Assembly: GCA_030447315.1 (NCBI GenBank) | Contig: JAUJPD010000011.1 | Span: 1-43,213 of the forward strand | DNA length: 43,213 nucleotides | Direction: 5' to 3' | Source of the DNA: Actinomycetota bacterium | GTDB taxonomy: Bacteria; Actinomycetota; CADDZG01; WHSQ01 | Shown here: positions 1 to 7,010 of the stretch, piece by piece | Layout: every line of letters starts with the position of its first letter | Numbering within the stretch: the first letter of the stretch is position 1 | Position numbers and translations under genes: made by a program | Notes under the pieces: model-generated | What the model was told of the DNA's origin: nothing | Seen by the model: the letters and a program-made list of their open reading frames with translations, nothing else | Database searches by the model: none

Positions 1-69
1 GCGAGATCGTTTGATCGGTTGCGAGATGTCGAGGTGAAATCGGAGTTGCTGGAGATCCCTGTCAGGTGA
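1..69 (+). CDS. C-terminal end of an unidentified protein (partial)
   Basis: Frame 1 is open from the first base of the window to a TGA at 67-69 and gives a 22-residue charged tail ending ELLEIPVR. It is too short to assign to a family. Its place just upstream of a tRNA 3' fragment and short repeats would suit the end of an integrase or other mobile-element gene, but that is inference from position only. It could also be a chance open frame. Confidence 0.3.
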   Translation, partial: ARSFDRLRDVEVKSELLEIPVR

Positions 70-159
70 GTCATTTGAGCCCTCACTTGAGGTAGACGGG
101 CTGGACCTACAGGGCGGCTCCAGATTTCCAAAGCATTTTCTACCGCCTTCTTCGGCAAT

Positions 160-181
160 AAAAAGTCCGCAAAAAGTCCGC
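160..181 (+). repeat. 11-bp tandem repeat AAAAAGTCCGC x2
   Basis: Two perfect head-to-tail copies of AAAAAGTCCGC occupy 160-170 and 171-181. They lie about 110 bp from a tRNA 3' fragment, where arm-type integrase sites are expected in an attachment region. The binding role is inferred; the repeat itself is directly visible. Confidence 0.6.
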
Positions 182-290
182 GAGACAACGGAAAACAACC
201 ACAACTGACAATGAACGACAATAAACAAAAGAGCAGGTCAGAGGCGGTTTTCAGCTAAAGCAGCAGGTCAGCGACTGCGCCCCAAGCACA

Positions 291-332
291 TTCCTAAACC
301 TGGTGTCGCAGGTTCGAATCCTGCCGGGGGCA
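291..332 (+). other. 3' fragment of tRNA-Arg(CCT), probable attachment-site core
   Basis: The segment reads as the 3' half of a tRNA. It has an anticodon-loop-like TTCCTAA (anticodon CCT, arginine), a variable loop, a perfect T-arm (GCAGG, TTCGAAT, CCTGC), a 3' acceptor strand CGGGGGC and discriminator A. No matching 5' acceptor strand (GCCCCCG), D-arm or 5' anticodon stem lies upstream, so this is not a whole tRNA gene. Integrative elements that enter the 3' end of tRNA genes leave exactly this kind of fragment. Base 333 onward would then be chromosome and the left side element DNA, or the reverse. No integrase is visible in the window. Confidence 0.6.
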
Positions 333-371
333 CGGAATTTCTCGAGTTCCGCTGTGGAAGTTCGGTACCTC

Positions 372-404
372 TGTCCCACATTGGCTCCGGCTCCTGTGTC
401 CCAC
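372..404 (+). repeat. Direct repeat TGTCCCAC x2 beside the tRNA fragment
   Basis: TGTCCCAC occurs at 372-379 and 397-404, with GGCTCCGGCTC-like repeats around it (about 383-424). Such short direct repeats flanking a tRNA-derived core resemble arm-type integrase sites. That function is inferred from layout only. Confidence 0.4.
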
Positions 405-456
405 TCTGCGGCCCGGCTCCGGCTCACTCAGCCCCTCCTAGTTTGAGAGGCTGCCG

Positions 457-855
457 TCAAAGCTCGCAAGACCGCTCCCTCTCGGCGGAGCAGCGGTCCC
501 GGCCACGTCCTCCCAGCGCCCGGTCGAGCCCGTTCCTACCCGCGAGCTCGTCCCTACCCCTGCCACCGATCAGCTTGTCGTCACCCTTCCCGCCGAAGAT
601 GCTGTCGGTCCCGCCGCGCGAGCAGATGATGTCGTTCCCGCGCAGGCCTCGGATCACCTCGGTTCCAGGTCCCGTCACGATGACGTCATCGCGGTCCGTA
701 CCCTCGATCGAGGACGCTGAGCTCTCAGTAGAGGGGAACACGAGGGTCGCGGGCCTCCCATCACAGGTTGGAGAAGTCGGCGCAGAAAAGCCTTGAGCGG
801 GCCCGCCCAGTGATAGGGCGGTAAGAGACGCGGCGAGTATCAGGGTGCGCTTCAT
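457..855 (-). CDS. Small secreted RTX-type calcium-binding repeat protein
   Basis: 132 aa. Residues 1-22 form a signal peptide (MKRTLILAASLTALSLG, cleavage near PAQG). From about residue 50 the chain carries degenerate nonapeptide repeats of the haemolysin-type Ca2+-binding class (GLRGNDIICS, GGKGDDKLIGG, GGRGRDELAG, GGRGRDRC). RTX repeats fold into a calcium-stabilised beta roll outside the cell. There is no catalytic domain, so it is probably a structural or surface protein. It ends in Cys-rich RCSAERERSCEL, like the tail motif of the larger RTX protein at 2566. The start is ATG with AGAGG upstream. Confidence 0.75.
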   Translation of the reverse strand: MKRTLILAASLTALSLGGPAQGFSAPTSPTCDGRPATLVFPSTESSASSIEGTDRDDVIVTGPGTEVIRGLRGNDIICSRGGTDSIFGGKGDDKLIGGRGRDELAGRNGLDRALGGRGRDRCSAERERSCEL

Positions 856-934
856 GGTGGATCCTCTCAGTCGTGGGTTATCAGGGCTAAGCAGATGAGG
901 CGACCGGTGGTCGGCGCCGGGGCTCGTGGGCCTC

Positions 935-1378
935 CTAGGGTCTGCGAAGGGTGCCGGTGATGTCGCTGCCGTCGTATTCGAAAGCCTTTACGAAGTAGCG
1001 CGACGGGTGACGCTTCAGCTTCCGGATCGTGAGGCGGTCGACGTCGGAAACGCATCCCTTAAGCGGAGAATCCTCCGTCGGTGCCTCGTCGTACAACCTT
1101 AGGATCGGCTCGTTCACGTCGGCGCCGTTCCTGTACACCCAGACACCCCGAACGACCATGTTCTCGAATGCGACGCGGTAGCAGACCTTTGCGTTAGGTC
1201 GGTCGAGTTTCAGTACCACCCGAGCGCGCCCGTTCCCGTCAGGCTGCATCGCGGCTCGGTGGTCTCCGCTCAGAGACGCGATCCTTCTGGGCAGAGCTGT
1301 CTGGGCGAGCCCAACCTCGACTGAGGAGAACGCAAGGGTCAGACCAAGCACAGCTGTAATTACGGAGGTTTTCTTCAC
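935..1378 (-). CDS. Secreted CHRD-domain-like protein
   Basis: 147 aa with a GTG start at 1378 and a signal peptide over residues 1-25 (cut after GLAQ). The rest resembles the CHRD fold (Pfam CHRD, named from chordin). It has a beta strand GRARVVLKLDRPNAKVCYRV, a middle 'NEPILRLYD' and a closing segment of the type 'HPSRYFVKAFEYDGSDITG', which matches the common 'P..yYv.v....g.irG.L' ending. Two cysteines could form a disulphide. The role is unknown; CHRD proteins are typically exported. The assignment rests on pattern memory, without a profile search. Confidence 0.55.
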   Translation of the reverse strand: MKKTSVITAVLGLTLAFSSVEVGLAQTALPRRIASLSGDHRAAMQPDGNGRARVVLKLDRPNAKVCYRVAFENMVVRGVWVYRNGADVNEPILRLYDEAPTEDSPLKGCVSDVDRLTIRKLKRHPSRYFVKAFEYDGSDITGTLRRP

Positions 1379-1678
1379 GAAGGACCTTTCGATGGGGCGA
1401 CGGGTGCTTTCCTCTATACGGGAGGCAGCACCGATTTGGTTTTGAGCTTTGTTCAGCGCCCCTTCTGCCTACTGGAACACCGGGAGGGTCTGGATGTTCC
1501 CGAGACGCTTCCTTCACCCGAAGCCCTCCACCACCGGCGGCGTGCCGCGACCGTCTCCGCAGCCTCCCCTAGACCCTGCGATGTGGGGCAGCCGAGGGGC
1601 TCTGGAGCCGGCCTCGAAGGCGCTGTCGATGGTCTGGCGCTCGCGGGGATGGTGGTGGACCAAGAGAGATGAACGTGG
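1379..1678. other. Gap of about 300 bp without a supported gene
   Basis: It lies between the start of the CHRD-like gene (minus) and the end of the decayed subtilase (minus). Overlapping open frames occur on both strands but none shows family features or a coherent start. The part next to 1378 should hold the promoter of the CHRD-like gene; I see no clear -35/-10 pair. Confidence 0.4.
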
Positions 1679-2555
1679 CTAGGTACAGCGGCCGTCGAAG
1701 TATCCGGCGCTGCGTGCCTCTTCGACCTGCTCGTGCATAGCCTCTTCTTCAGGGCGCTCGGGCAGCGCCGCCTTGCCGGACAGAACTGCTTTGCCCAGAG
1801 CCAACACGCCCTCACGGTTCAGCGTGCCGAAACCTTCCAGGAGGTATCGGAGTGGGCTCGCCGGTTCCACCGGTTGCGCGATGCGGTGCGCGATGCGGTG
1901 CAGGACTCGCGTCAGCTCTGTCGCGGTCAGATCACCGACGGCAAGCGGTCCTTCCTTCGGCAACGAGCGAGTGCCTTGCTTGCGCGCCAGCATGGCATCA
2001 CCGGACCCGGTATAACTCGAGCCAAGGATCGTGCGCGCGTGCTGGATCAGCTGAGTCGCTCTACCAGCTGTGCTGGGGGTGGCGCCGGAATGCCACCGAA
2101 GTCCATCGACCCCGACAGTGATTCTGAGTCGGCTGACTGGAACTCGAAGCGGTCGCCGGTCTCGTAGGGGCGGTTGGAGGTCGAGACATAACCATCGGGC
2201 GAGGGGAGCTAGGGGTGCCCCTCTTGATCCACCCCCCCGACCTGGTACGCCTCCGGAACCCCTGAAGGCGCCATGACTTCGCCAAGTTGCTCACCATTTC
2301 CCACCGCGCTAAAGACGGCCCGGCCTTGACCGGCGATGTCCTTGATGATCCCGCCTCGTGACAGCGATCGGTTCCATTGGCAATCGTGATGTAGCTGGTC
2401 GATACCGCGTCGATCCATGTCTGATCGGCCAGCCACCTCCATCCCGCGCGTCCTCGATCGGGCACGAGCACGACCAGCGCGTCCGGTGTGAACGGCCGCA
2501 GCGCATCTACACAGCCGCCGATGCGCGCAGGCATCGTTCTGGACCCGTCAAACGT
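1679..2555 (-). pseudogene. Decayed subtilisin-family (S8) serine peptidase
   Basis: Read on the minus strand with frame changes, this yields a subtilase C-terminal half. It has a core strand around IDAVSTSYITIANGT, then IKDIAGQGRAVFSAVGNG (the Asn-oxyanion AxGN region), then SGVPEAYQVGGVD, and a catalytic-Ser element reconstructed as GG-T-S-G-A-T-P near 2080-2096. The frame changes near 2400 and near 2090, where one missing base splits the Gly-Thr-Ser motif. There is also an in-frame TAG at 2209-2211. The N-terminal half with the Asp and His active-site regions is absent: the frame runs into the promoter side of the RTX gene at 2566. A nonsense codon plus a missing N-terminus argue for real decay rather than sequencing error alone. 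Confidence 0.6.
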
Positions 2556-2565
2556 CTACCTACGT

Positions 2566-3912
2566 ATGAAGAGGTTCCTCCTGCGCGCTCTCCCGCTGGC
2601 CCTGTGCGTCAGCGTGGTCCCGATGTCATCGTCCTCCGCGCAGGTCCAGCACTACTGCAGTGGGCTGACCGCGACCCTCGTCGGAACGAGCGGAAACGAC
2701 TCCATCAGAGGAACCCGTGGCAATGACGTCATCGTCGCCCGCGCGGGCACAGACACGATCCGGGGCCTCGGTGGCAACGATGTGATTTGTGCGGGAGCCG
2801 GCGATGACCGAGTGGTCGGCGGGAAAGGACGCGACCGGATCGATCTAGGAGCCGCATCCTTGGAGGAAGAGGCTCGGGGCGGCGCTGGACGGGACCACAT
2901 CGTCGGCTCGTCGGGCTATTCGGAACTCGGTTCCCGTTTAGTTGGCGGAGGCGGCGACGACACGCTCGTCGGCCGCAGCGACTCCACCAGGACCGACCTG
3001 ATCGGCGGAGCTGGTGACGACCTGCTGGATGGTCCCGGATACGCCTGGGCTGTCTACAGGCACTCAGTCGCTCCCGTCGATGTGGATCTTTCTGCCGGTG
3101 TTGCTCACGGCGCGGGCAACGATGTGCTTGTCGATGTGGACGGAGCTGTTGCGTCTCGCGGAGACGACATCCTGCGCGGCGACGATGGCTCCAACTTCCT
3201 CTATGGCCTCAGCGGCGATGACACGATCGCTGCACGAGGCGACGATGACTGGCTATACGCCGGAAACGGGTCCGACACCATCCGAGGTGGGCGGGGTGGG
3301 GACCGACTTGACACAGGTTATGACGAAGGCGGTGACCTCGTCGTCGGTGGGCACGGCCGCGATTTGATGGTCGACGGCGCCGGCAACGACAGTTACGGCG
3401 GGGGTGCGGGGCGTGACACGCTCACCTTCCTCTTCTCGCCCAACCCGGTCTTGATCGATCTCTCCATGGGAACCGCTGCCGGTAACGGGTCCGACTTCCT
3501 GAACTCCATCGAGTGGATAGGCGGCTCGACGTTTAGCGACGAGATCCGCGGGAGTGACCGCGGGGAGCGCTTCTTCGGGGGGTCTGGCAGCGACCTTATC
3601 GATGCCCGCGGGGGTGACGACAAAGTGTCAGGTGAAGCCGGCGACGACGCGCTGGATGGAGGAGCCGGCACCGACGACGTTAACGGTGGAGCCGGCATCG
3701 ACTCTTGCGTCCACGCGGAATCGCGGCGCAGGTGCGAAGCCCCTAGATGGCCGTCCACGCGCGGCCAAGACTTATGCGAGCTAGCGACGGCTACATCGCG
3801 GCGATCGGCTGTTTTCCTCCTAACGATCGTCGCCTCTAGATGGACCTGTACAGACGCTCTTGCGTTCGTCATTAGTCGGCAACTGACGCATCAGCGAACA
3901 GGCGATCAGTAA
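2566..3912 (+). CDS. Large secreted RTX-type calcium-binding repeat protein
   Basis: 448 aa from ATG 2566, chosen because the signal peptide MKRFLLRALPLALCVSVV starts there; an upstream in-frame ATG at 2488 would precede it with unlikely sequence. After cleavage near SSAQ the chain is built of RTX-type repeats (GTSGNDSIRG, GLGGNDVICAG, GGKGRDRID and many more). They continue in blocks to about residue 385, ending GGAGIDSCVHAESRRRCE. Such Cys-bearing ends commonly terminate these proteins. The last about 60 residues (PRWPSTRGQ onward) look non-native, so a lost stop near 3740 is possible. It is probably a cell-surface or extracellular structural protein. Confidence 0.75.
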   Translation: MKRFLLRALPLALCVSVVPMSSSSAQVQHYCSGLTATLVGTSGNDSIRGTRGNDVIVARAGTDTIRGLGGNDVICAGAGDDRVVGGKGRDRIDLGAASLEEEARGGAGRDHIVGSSGYSELGSRLVGGGGDDTLVGRSDSTRTDLIGGAGDDLLDGPGYAWAVYRHSVAPVDVDLSAGVAHGAGNDVLVDVDGAVASRGDDILRGDDGSNFLYGLSGDDTIAARGDDDWLYAGNGSDTIRGGRGGDRLDTGYDEGGDLVVGGHGRDLMVDGAGNDSYGGGAGRDTLTFLFSPNPVLIDLSMGTAAGNGSDFLNSIEWIGGSTFSDEIRGSDRGERFFGGSGSDLIDARGGDDKVSGEAGDDALDGGAGTDDVNGGAGIDSCVHAESRRRCEAPRWPSTRGQDLCELATATSRRSAVFLLTIVASRWTCTDALAFVISRQLTHQRTGDQ

Positions 3913-4488
3913 CCAGGAGAGGTATTTTCGGCCCGGACTGCCAGCGCGGTGCCCTTCTGATGGTCGGCAAGAGACAAGACGTTCGGCGCCGCTGCTATCG
4001 ATGATGACTAGTTCAGCTAAGAATGTGGTCGCGTCCGTCGGGTAGTTGCGCCATGCATCTATTTCGATGTCTCGTACAACCATGGAACAGCGAGCGGAAG
4101 ACCTGCAGCGGCAGGTAGTCGACTTCGTGAGAGCCTTCGGGCTCCCCCAGCCCGATCGCACCCCTTGCGGTCAGCCGACAAGCACCTCGGAGGCCCACAG
4201 CGAAGTAGAGCAACAGCGCGATGAACACCAGAAACTCCGCCCACGCGAGCAGGACGACCAGACCCGCCGTCACCGGTAACCGTCTGGGCGCTCCAGCTCG
4301 TCCGAGCGAGCCTCTCGCAACCAATCACTACGGACGCCAGAATTGCGACGAGGGGCACCCAGAGCATCTAGTGGGTATCCGTACCAGCCCGACCCGAGCG
4401 GGCAAGTTTGGCGCTCCCGGCAGGATTTGGCCACCCGCGCGCCGAAACAGCTAACGAGGGAGCTCTTCCCATCGAACAGGAGGACGTA
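3913..4488. other. 575-bp stretch with only a weak gene candidate
   Basis: Nothing with clear family features lies here. The only coding-like signal is a hydrophobic segment on the minus strand (listed separately). The last 10 bases hold the ribosome binding site of the next gene (AGGAGG at 4479-4484). No RNA gene or strong hairpin was seen. Confidence 0.4.
4013..4367 (-). CDS. Possible small membrane protein, frame-broken
   Basis: The minus strand offers a hydrophobic start (MLWVPLVAILASVVIGCE, from 4367) in one frame. A second membrane-like segment (TAGLVVLLAWAEFLVFIALL) follows in the next frame, ending at 4013. Joined by one frame change near 4290 these would give a protein of about 110 aa with two membrane spans. 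A further frame (stop near 3820) has protein-like text (IDAWRNYPTDATTFLAELVI), so the true end is unclear. No family recognised. Confidence 0.2.
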
Positions 4489-5115
4489 ATGAAGCGCGTT
4501 TCGAAGCTCGGATTCAGCATGGCCATCGCAGTCGGACTCGTCGCCGCCTCTTCGCTCGTTTCGGCAGCCCCGGCGCAGAAGACGATCGTCGAAGACCCGA
4601 TCAATGACGCGAACGCGCTGAACGATCAAGGAACAGGGGATGGCTCATTCGGCAACAACGAGACTCCCGCGGACGTCAGCAGCGTGACCGATATCACGGC
4701 GCTCAAGATGTCCAACGACGCTAAGAACCTCTACATCTCGATCGAGACCGAAGGACCCGCACAAGGAACGCAGGGCGTCGGCGCTCGCGTTCGTATGAAC
4801 CCCGATGGACCCGGCGGCAGCTACTGCCTCGTGTTCGAAGTCTTCCAGCCCGGCGCGGGGAATGCGCTGGATAACACCGAGGCACACCTACGGGACACTT
4901 GCACGGGAGAGACGACGCCGGTAGAGGCCGTCGGCAACATGTTCACCGTCCCTCGCAAGATCAGCAAAGCCCTCGGAAAGGGCGCCGTGCTGAAGGCGCC
5001 CCAGGTCAACACCTTCATCTACCTCGGGTCGAGCTTCCCCGCCGGTATCGCCGCTCCCGTCATGGACACAACGACGGTCGGCGACGACTACAAGATGGTG
5101 GACAAGAAGAAGTAA
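4489..5115 (+). CDS. Secreted protein with DOMON/CBM9-like beta-sandwich region
   Basis: 208 aa from ATG 4489, which has a strong AGGAGG at 4479-4484. Residues 1-27 are a signal peptide (cut after LVSAAPA). The mature part begins with an acidic 'DPINDANALNDQGTGDGSFG' stretch. It continues with ISSVTDITALKMS-type strands and 'NDAKNLYISIETEGPA', the arrangement typical of secreted proteins with a CBM9/DOMON-like fold ('D....D...v.v..d..nLYv.v...'). Two cysteines (about residues 112 and 133) may pair. Function unknown. It is a single gene, convergent with the sigma factor downstream. Confidence 0.6.
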   Translation: MKRVSKLGFSMAIAVGLVAASSLVSAAPAQKTIVEDPINDANALNDQGTGDGSFGNNETPADVSSVTDITALKMSNDAKNLYISIETEGPAQGTQGVGARVRMNPDGPGGSYCLVFEVFQPGAGNALDNTEAHLRDTCTGETTPVEAVGNMFTVPRKISKALGKGAVLKAPQVNTFIYLGSSFPAGIAAPVMDTTTVGDDYKMVDKKK

Positions 5116-5167
5116 GGGAGAAAGAACCGGTCGCCGACGAAGCGTCGTCGCCGCGGAGACGGCGGCG

Positions 5168-5821
5168 CTAGACCGAGAGCATCTCGGCTCTGCGTGATTC
5201 GGTGTGACGGTGGATCTTCCGCTTCACGCGCTGCAGGGCATTGTCGACGGCTTTCAGGTGGCTGCCTACGACTCCGGCGATCTGGTCGTAAGACTTTCCA
5301 TCGATGTAGAGCCGAAGAACATCGGCTTCGAGCTGGGTGAGGGTCCCGGTCATCGAGTCGCGGATCGCGTCGATCTCCTCGGCGGATTCGACCAACGCGG
5401 CCGGGTCAGCCGTCGTGGGACCCGGGAGAACATCCGCCAATGAGGCGTCGTCGTCCCCGTAGACCGGAGCGTCGAGCGAGACCGACGAATTGAGTGGCTG
5501 ATGCTTGTGTCGGTTCGCCGACTTGATCGCGGTCAAGATCTGTCGCGAGATGCACAGCTGCGCGAAGGCGCGGAATGGAGTGTCTTCGCAGAGATCGAAG
5601 TCACGGACGGCTTTGTAGAGGCCGATCATCGCCTCCTGAACGACATCTTCCTTGTCGGCCCCAGTAACGAAGTAAGAGCGGGCTTTGCTCCTCGCGAAGT
5701 TGCGATACCGCTCCAACAGAACCTCGAGTGACCGCTCGTCACCCTGCCGCACCAGCGCGACCAGCTCTAGATCTTCCAACTGCTGAAGCTCGTCTGTCGT
5801 CTTCCTATCCAGTGTGCGCAT
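5168..5821 (-). CDS. SigH-like RNA polymerase sigma factor (sigma-70 family)
   Basis: 217 aa. Region 2 is well kept (DVVQEAMIGLYKAVRDFD, then FRAFAQLCISRQILTAIKSA; about residues 60-105). It is followed by a linker HQPLNSSVSLDAPVYGDDD that closely follows the Bacillus/Clostridium SigH pattern. Region 4 (about 160-205) has TQLEADVLRLYIDGKSYDQIA and a helix-turn-helix ending DNALQRVKRKI. In Firmicutes SigH drives stationary-phase and competence/sporulation genes. Actinobacterial relatives are known as a family, but their regulon here is unknown. No anti-sigma gene is adjacent. The start at ATG 5821 has GGGGGGAAT just upstream. Confidence 0.8.
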   Translation of the reverse strand: MRTLDRKTTDELQQLEDLELVALVRQGDERSLEVLLERYRNFARSKARSYFVTGADKEDVVQEAMIGLYKAVRDFDLCEDTPFRAFAQLCISRQILTAIKSANRHKHQPLNSSVSLDAPVYGDDDASLADVLPGPTTADPAALVESAEEIDAIRDSMTGTLTQLEADVLRLYIDGKSYDQIAGVVGSHLKAVDNALQRVKRKIHRHTESRRAEMLSV

Positions 5822-5936
5822 CGGATTCCCCCCGCCGCAGTTGAAGACCTTTAGTGGCCTGATCGTGATGACGACCCCGTCTCTCTATTGTCAACACATC
5901 GCAGGCGTAGCTATTCCGACCGAGAGGGCGCTGGCT

Positions 5937-5957
5937 GAGGGTTGGTTCAGAACCCTC
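5937..5957 (-). terminator. Possible hairpin downstream of the ABM-domain gene
   Basis: GAGGGTT (5937-5943) pairs with AACCCTC (5951-5957) around a 7-base loop. It sits between the end of the minus-strand ABM gene (6047) and the start of the sigma gene (5821). No T-run follows, so it is only a candidate terminator or regulatory hairpin. The rest of the 225-bp interval shows no other clear element. Confidence 0.3.
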
Positions 5958-6046
5958 TAGCCCCTGTAGCCGTTCTCCAGGTCAACTCGGGGAGGAGGAG
6001 TTAACGGCGGCTGCCGCAAGAGTCCGGGGAAGAGCTCTAGCAGATG

Positions 6047-6376
6047 TCAGTCCTCGCCAGGCTGACGCCGACGCTCCAGAACCTCGTAGTGCGATGAGCG
6101 TTCATCATAGGAAGAGAGAACGGCCTGCGCCTCATCCGGAACATGCGCGACCTCGTAATCCTCACCCATGAACGCTGTGATCGATTCGAACTTGTCGAAC
6201 CACATGATCGTCAAGAACTCGTAACCCTCATCCAGAGGACGCCGAGCGAGATCGATGTGCAAGAAGCCAGGAATGCGGCGCCCCTCGATGTCCGGGATCA
6301 CCTGCTCCCGGACAACCTTCTCGTACTTCGGCGCGTTCTCAGCCGTCGTAACGCCTCGCCACACCCGGCAGATCAC
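6047..6376 (-). CDS. Antibiotic biosynthesis monooxygenase (ABM) domain protein
   Basis: 109 aa from GTG 6374-6376, preceded by AGGGGGA. The frame stays open far upstream (to 7189) but that part is antisense to copper genes and has no protein character. The ferredoxin-like ABM fold is indicated by VICRVWRGVTTAENAPKYEK, IPGFLHIDLARRPLDEGYEF and LTIMWFDKFESITAFMGEDY, with a closing YEVLER strand. ABM proteins are small dimeric cofactor-free monooxygenases or haem-interacting proteins. The substrate cannot be told from sequence. It is divergent from the copper island that starts at 6460. Confidence 0.75.
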   Translation of the reverse strand: MICRVWRGVTTAENAPKYEKVVREQVIPDIEGRRIPGFLHIDLARRPLDEGYEFLTIMWFDKFESITAFMGEDYEVAHVPDEAQAVLSSYDERSSHYEVLERRRQPGED

Positions 6377-6459
6377 GTGCTGATTCTCCCCCTGAGATGC
6401 ATATTCACAGCCACCCCTCCCGTTGCCTCCTAACTTCAACGCCTTGTAGGATGCGCTAG

Positions 6460-6721
6460 ATGAAGACCATAGGCATCGTGCTGCTCGTGCTCGTCCTTCT
6501 GCTTGGCGGGCTTCCCGTCGCGATGGGCATGGACATGGATATGACTGGCGACTGCCCTGCGTGCGCTCCCGACGCGCCGATCTCTCGCGATGTGCCTGGC
6601 CATCCTTTCGTTGTTCGCCTTGGCGCTCGGCCTCAGCTCTAGCAAGATCTCTCTCGCCAGTGAGTCCGACATGGCGTCGGTTTCCCTGGCCTCTCTGTTC
6701 CGACCTCCCCACGCCGTCTAG
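6460..6721 (+). CDS. Small two-span membrane protein of the copper island, one frame change
   Basis: ATG 6460 opens a signal-like segment (MKTIGIVLLVLVLLLGGLPV), then a Met-rich stretch (MGMDMDMTGD) and a CPAC motif. The frame then changes near 6585. The new frame continues with CLAILSLFALALGLSSSKIS and stops at TAG 6719-6721, giving about 87 aa with two membrane segments. Met-rich and CxxC elements suit copper handling, and the CopA ATPase gene follows, so a periplasmic-face copper role is inferred. It loosely resembles DUF2946-type small proteins found by copper genes. In the unshifted frame it would stop early at 60 aa. Confidence 0.45.
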
Positions 6722-6778
6722 GCAGCGCGCGCGCCCTGAATGGGCGCTACCTGACCTAGACCGAGGAGGTTCCAGACG

Positions 6779-6957
6779 ATGAATGGCTTTGGCTCGCGCT
6801 ACCTGGATTGGCCTGCGCAGCCATGATGCTCTTTGTATGTATCCCGATGATGTTCGGGAAGAAGCACGGTTGCGACTCTGACGCCGCGACCAAAGAGGAG
6901 ATAACCGCGCTGCGCCAAGAGATCGCAGCGCTGCAGGCTGCACGGGATCGGGAGTAG
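6779..6957 (+). CDS. Small membrane protein with coiled-coil tail (copy 1)
   Basis: The frame reads EWLWLALPGLACAAMMLFVC, IPMMFGKKHGCDSD, then a heptad-rich tail EEITALRQEIAALQAARDRE and TAG at 6955-6957. The only ATG, at 6779, is one base out of frame: ATGAATGG where the paralogue at 10797 has ATGGAATGG. A single lost G therefore explains the break. A good GAGGAGG lies at 6763-6769. One membrane helix plus a short coiled coil, about 60 aa. It is a clear paralogue of the 10797 protein and sits directly before the copper ATPase. A partner or sensor role in copper export is inferred. Confidence 0.55.
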
Positions 6958-7010
6958 CCCCTACGAACCTATCGACGCCTGAGCAGCAGCCGTCACTTCT
7001 TCTTGCGGAG

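Noticed and set aside
262-332. Complete tRNA gene
   Set aside because: The 5' acceptor strand, D-arm and 5' anticodon stem do not pair with the 3' half; only the 3' fragment is convincing.
1436-1682. Plus-strand small genes between the CHRD-like gene and the subtilase remnant
   Set aside because: Overlapping frames without ribosome binding sites or recognisable features.
2652-2900. Minus-strand open frames opposite the RTX genes (also 3393-3872, and 443-796 plus opposite the small RTX gene)
   Set aside because: Pro/Ser/Arg-rich mirrors of Gly/Asp repeats in GC-rich DNA; the RTX strands have signal peptides and family repeats.
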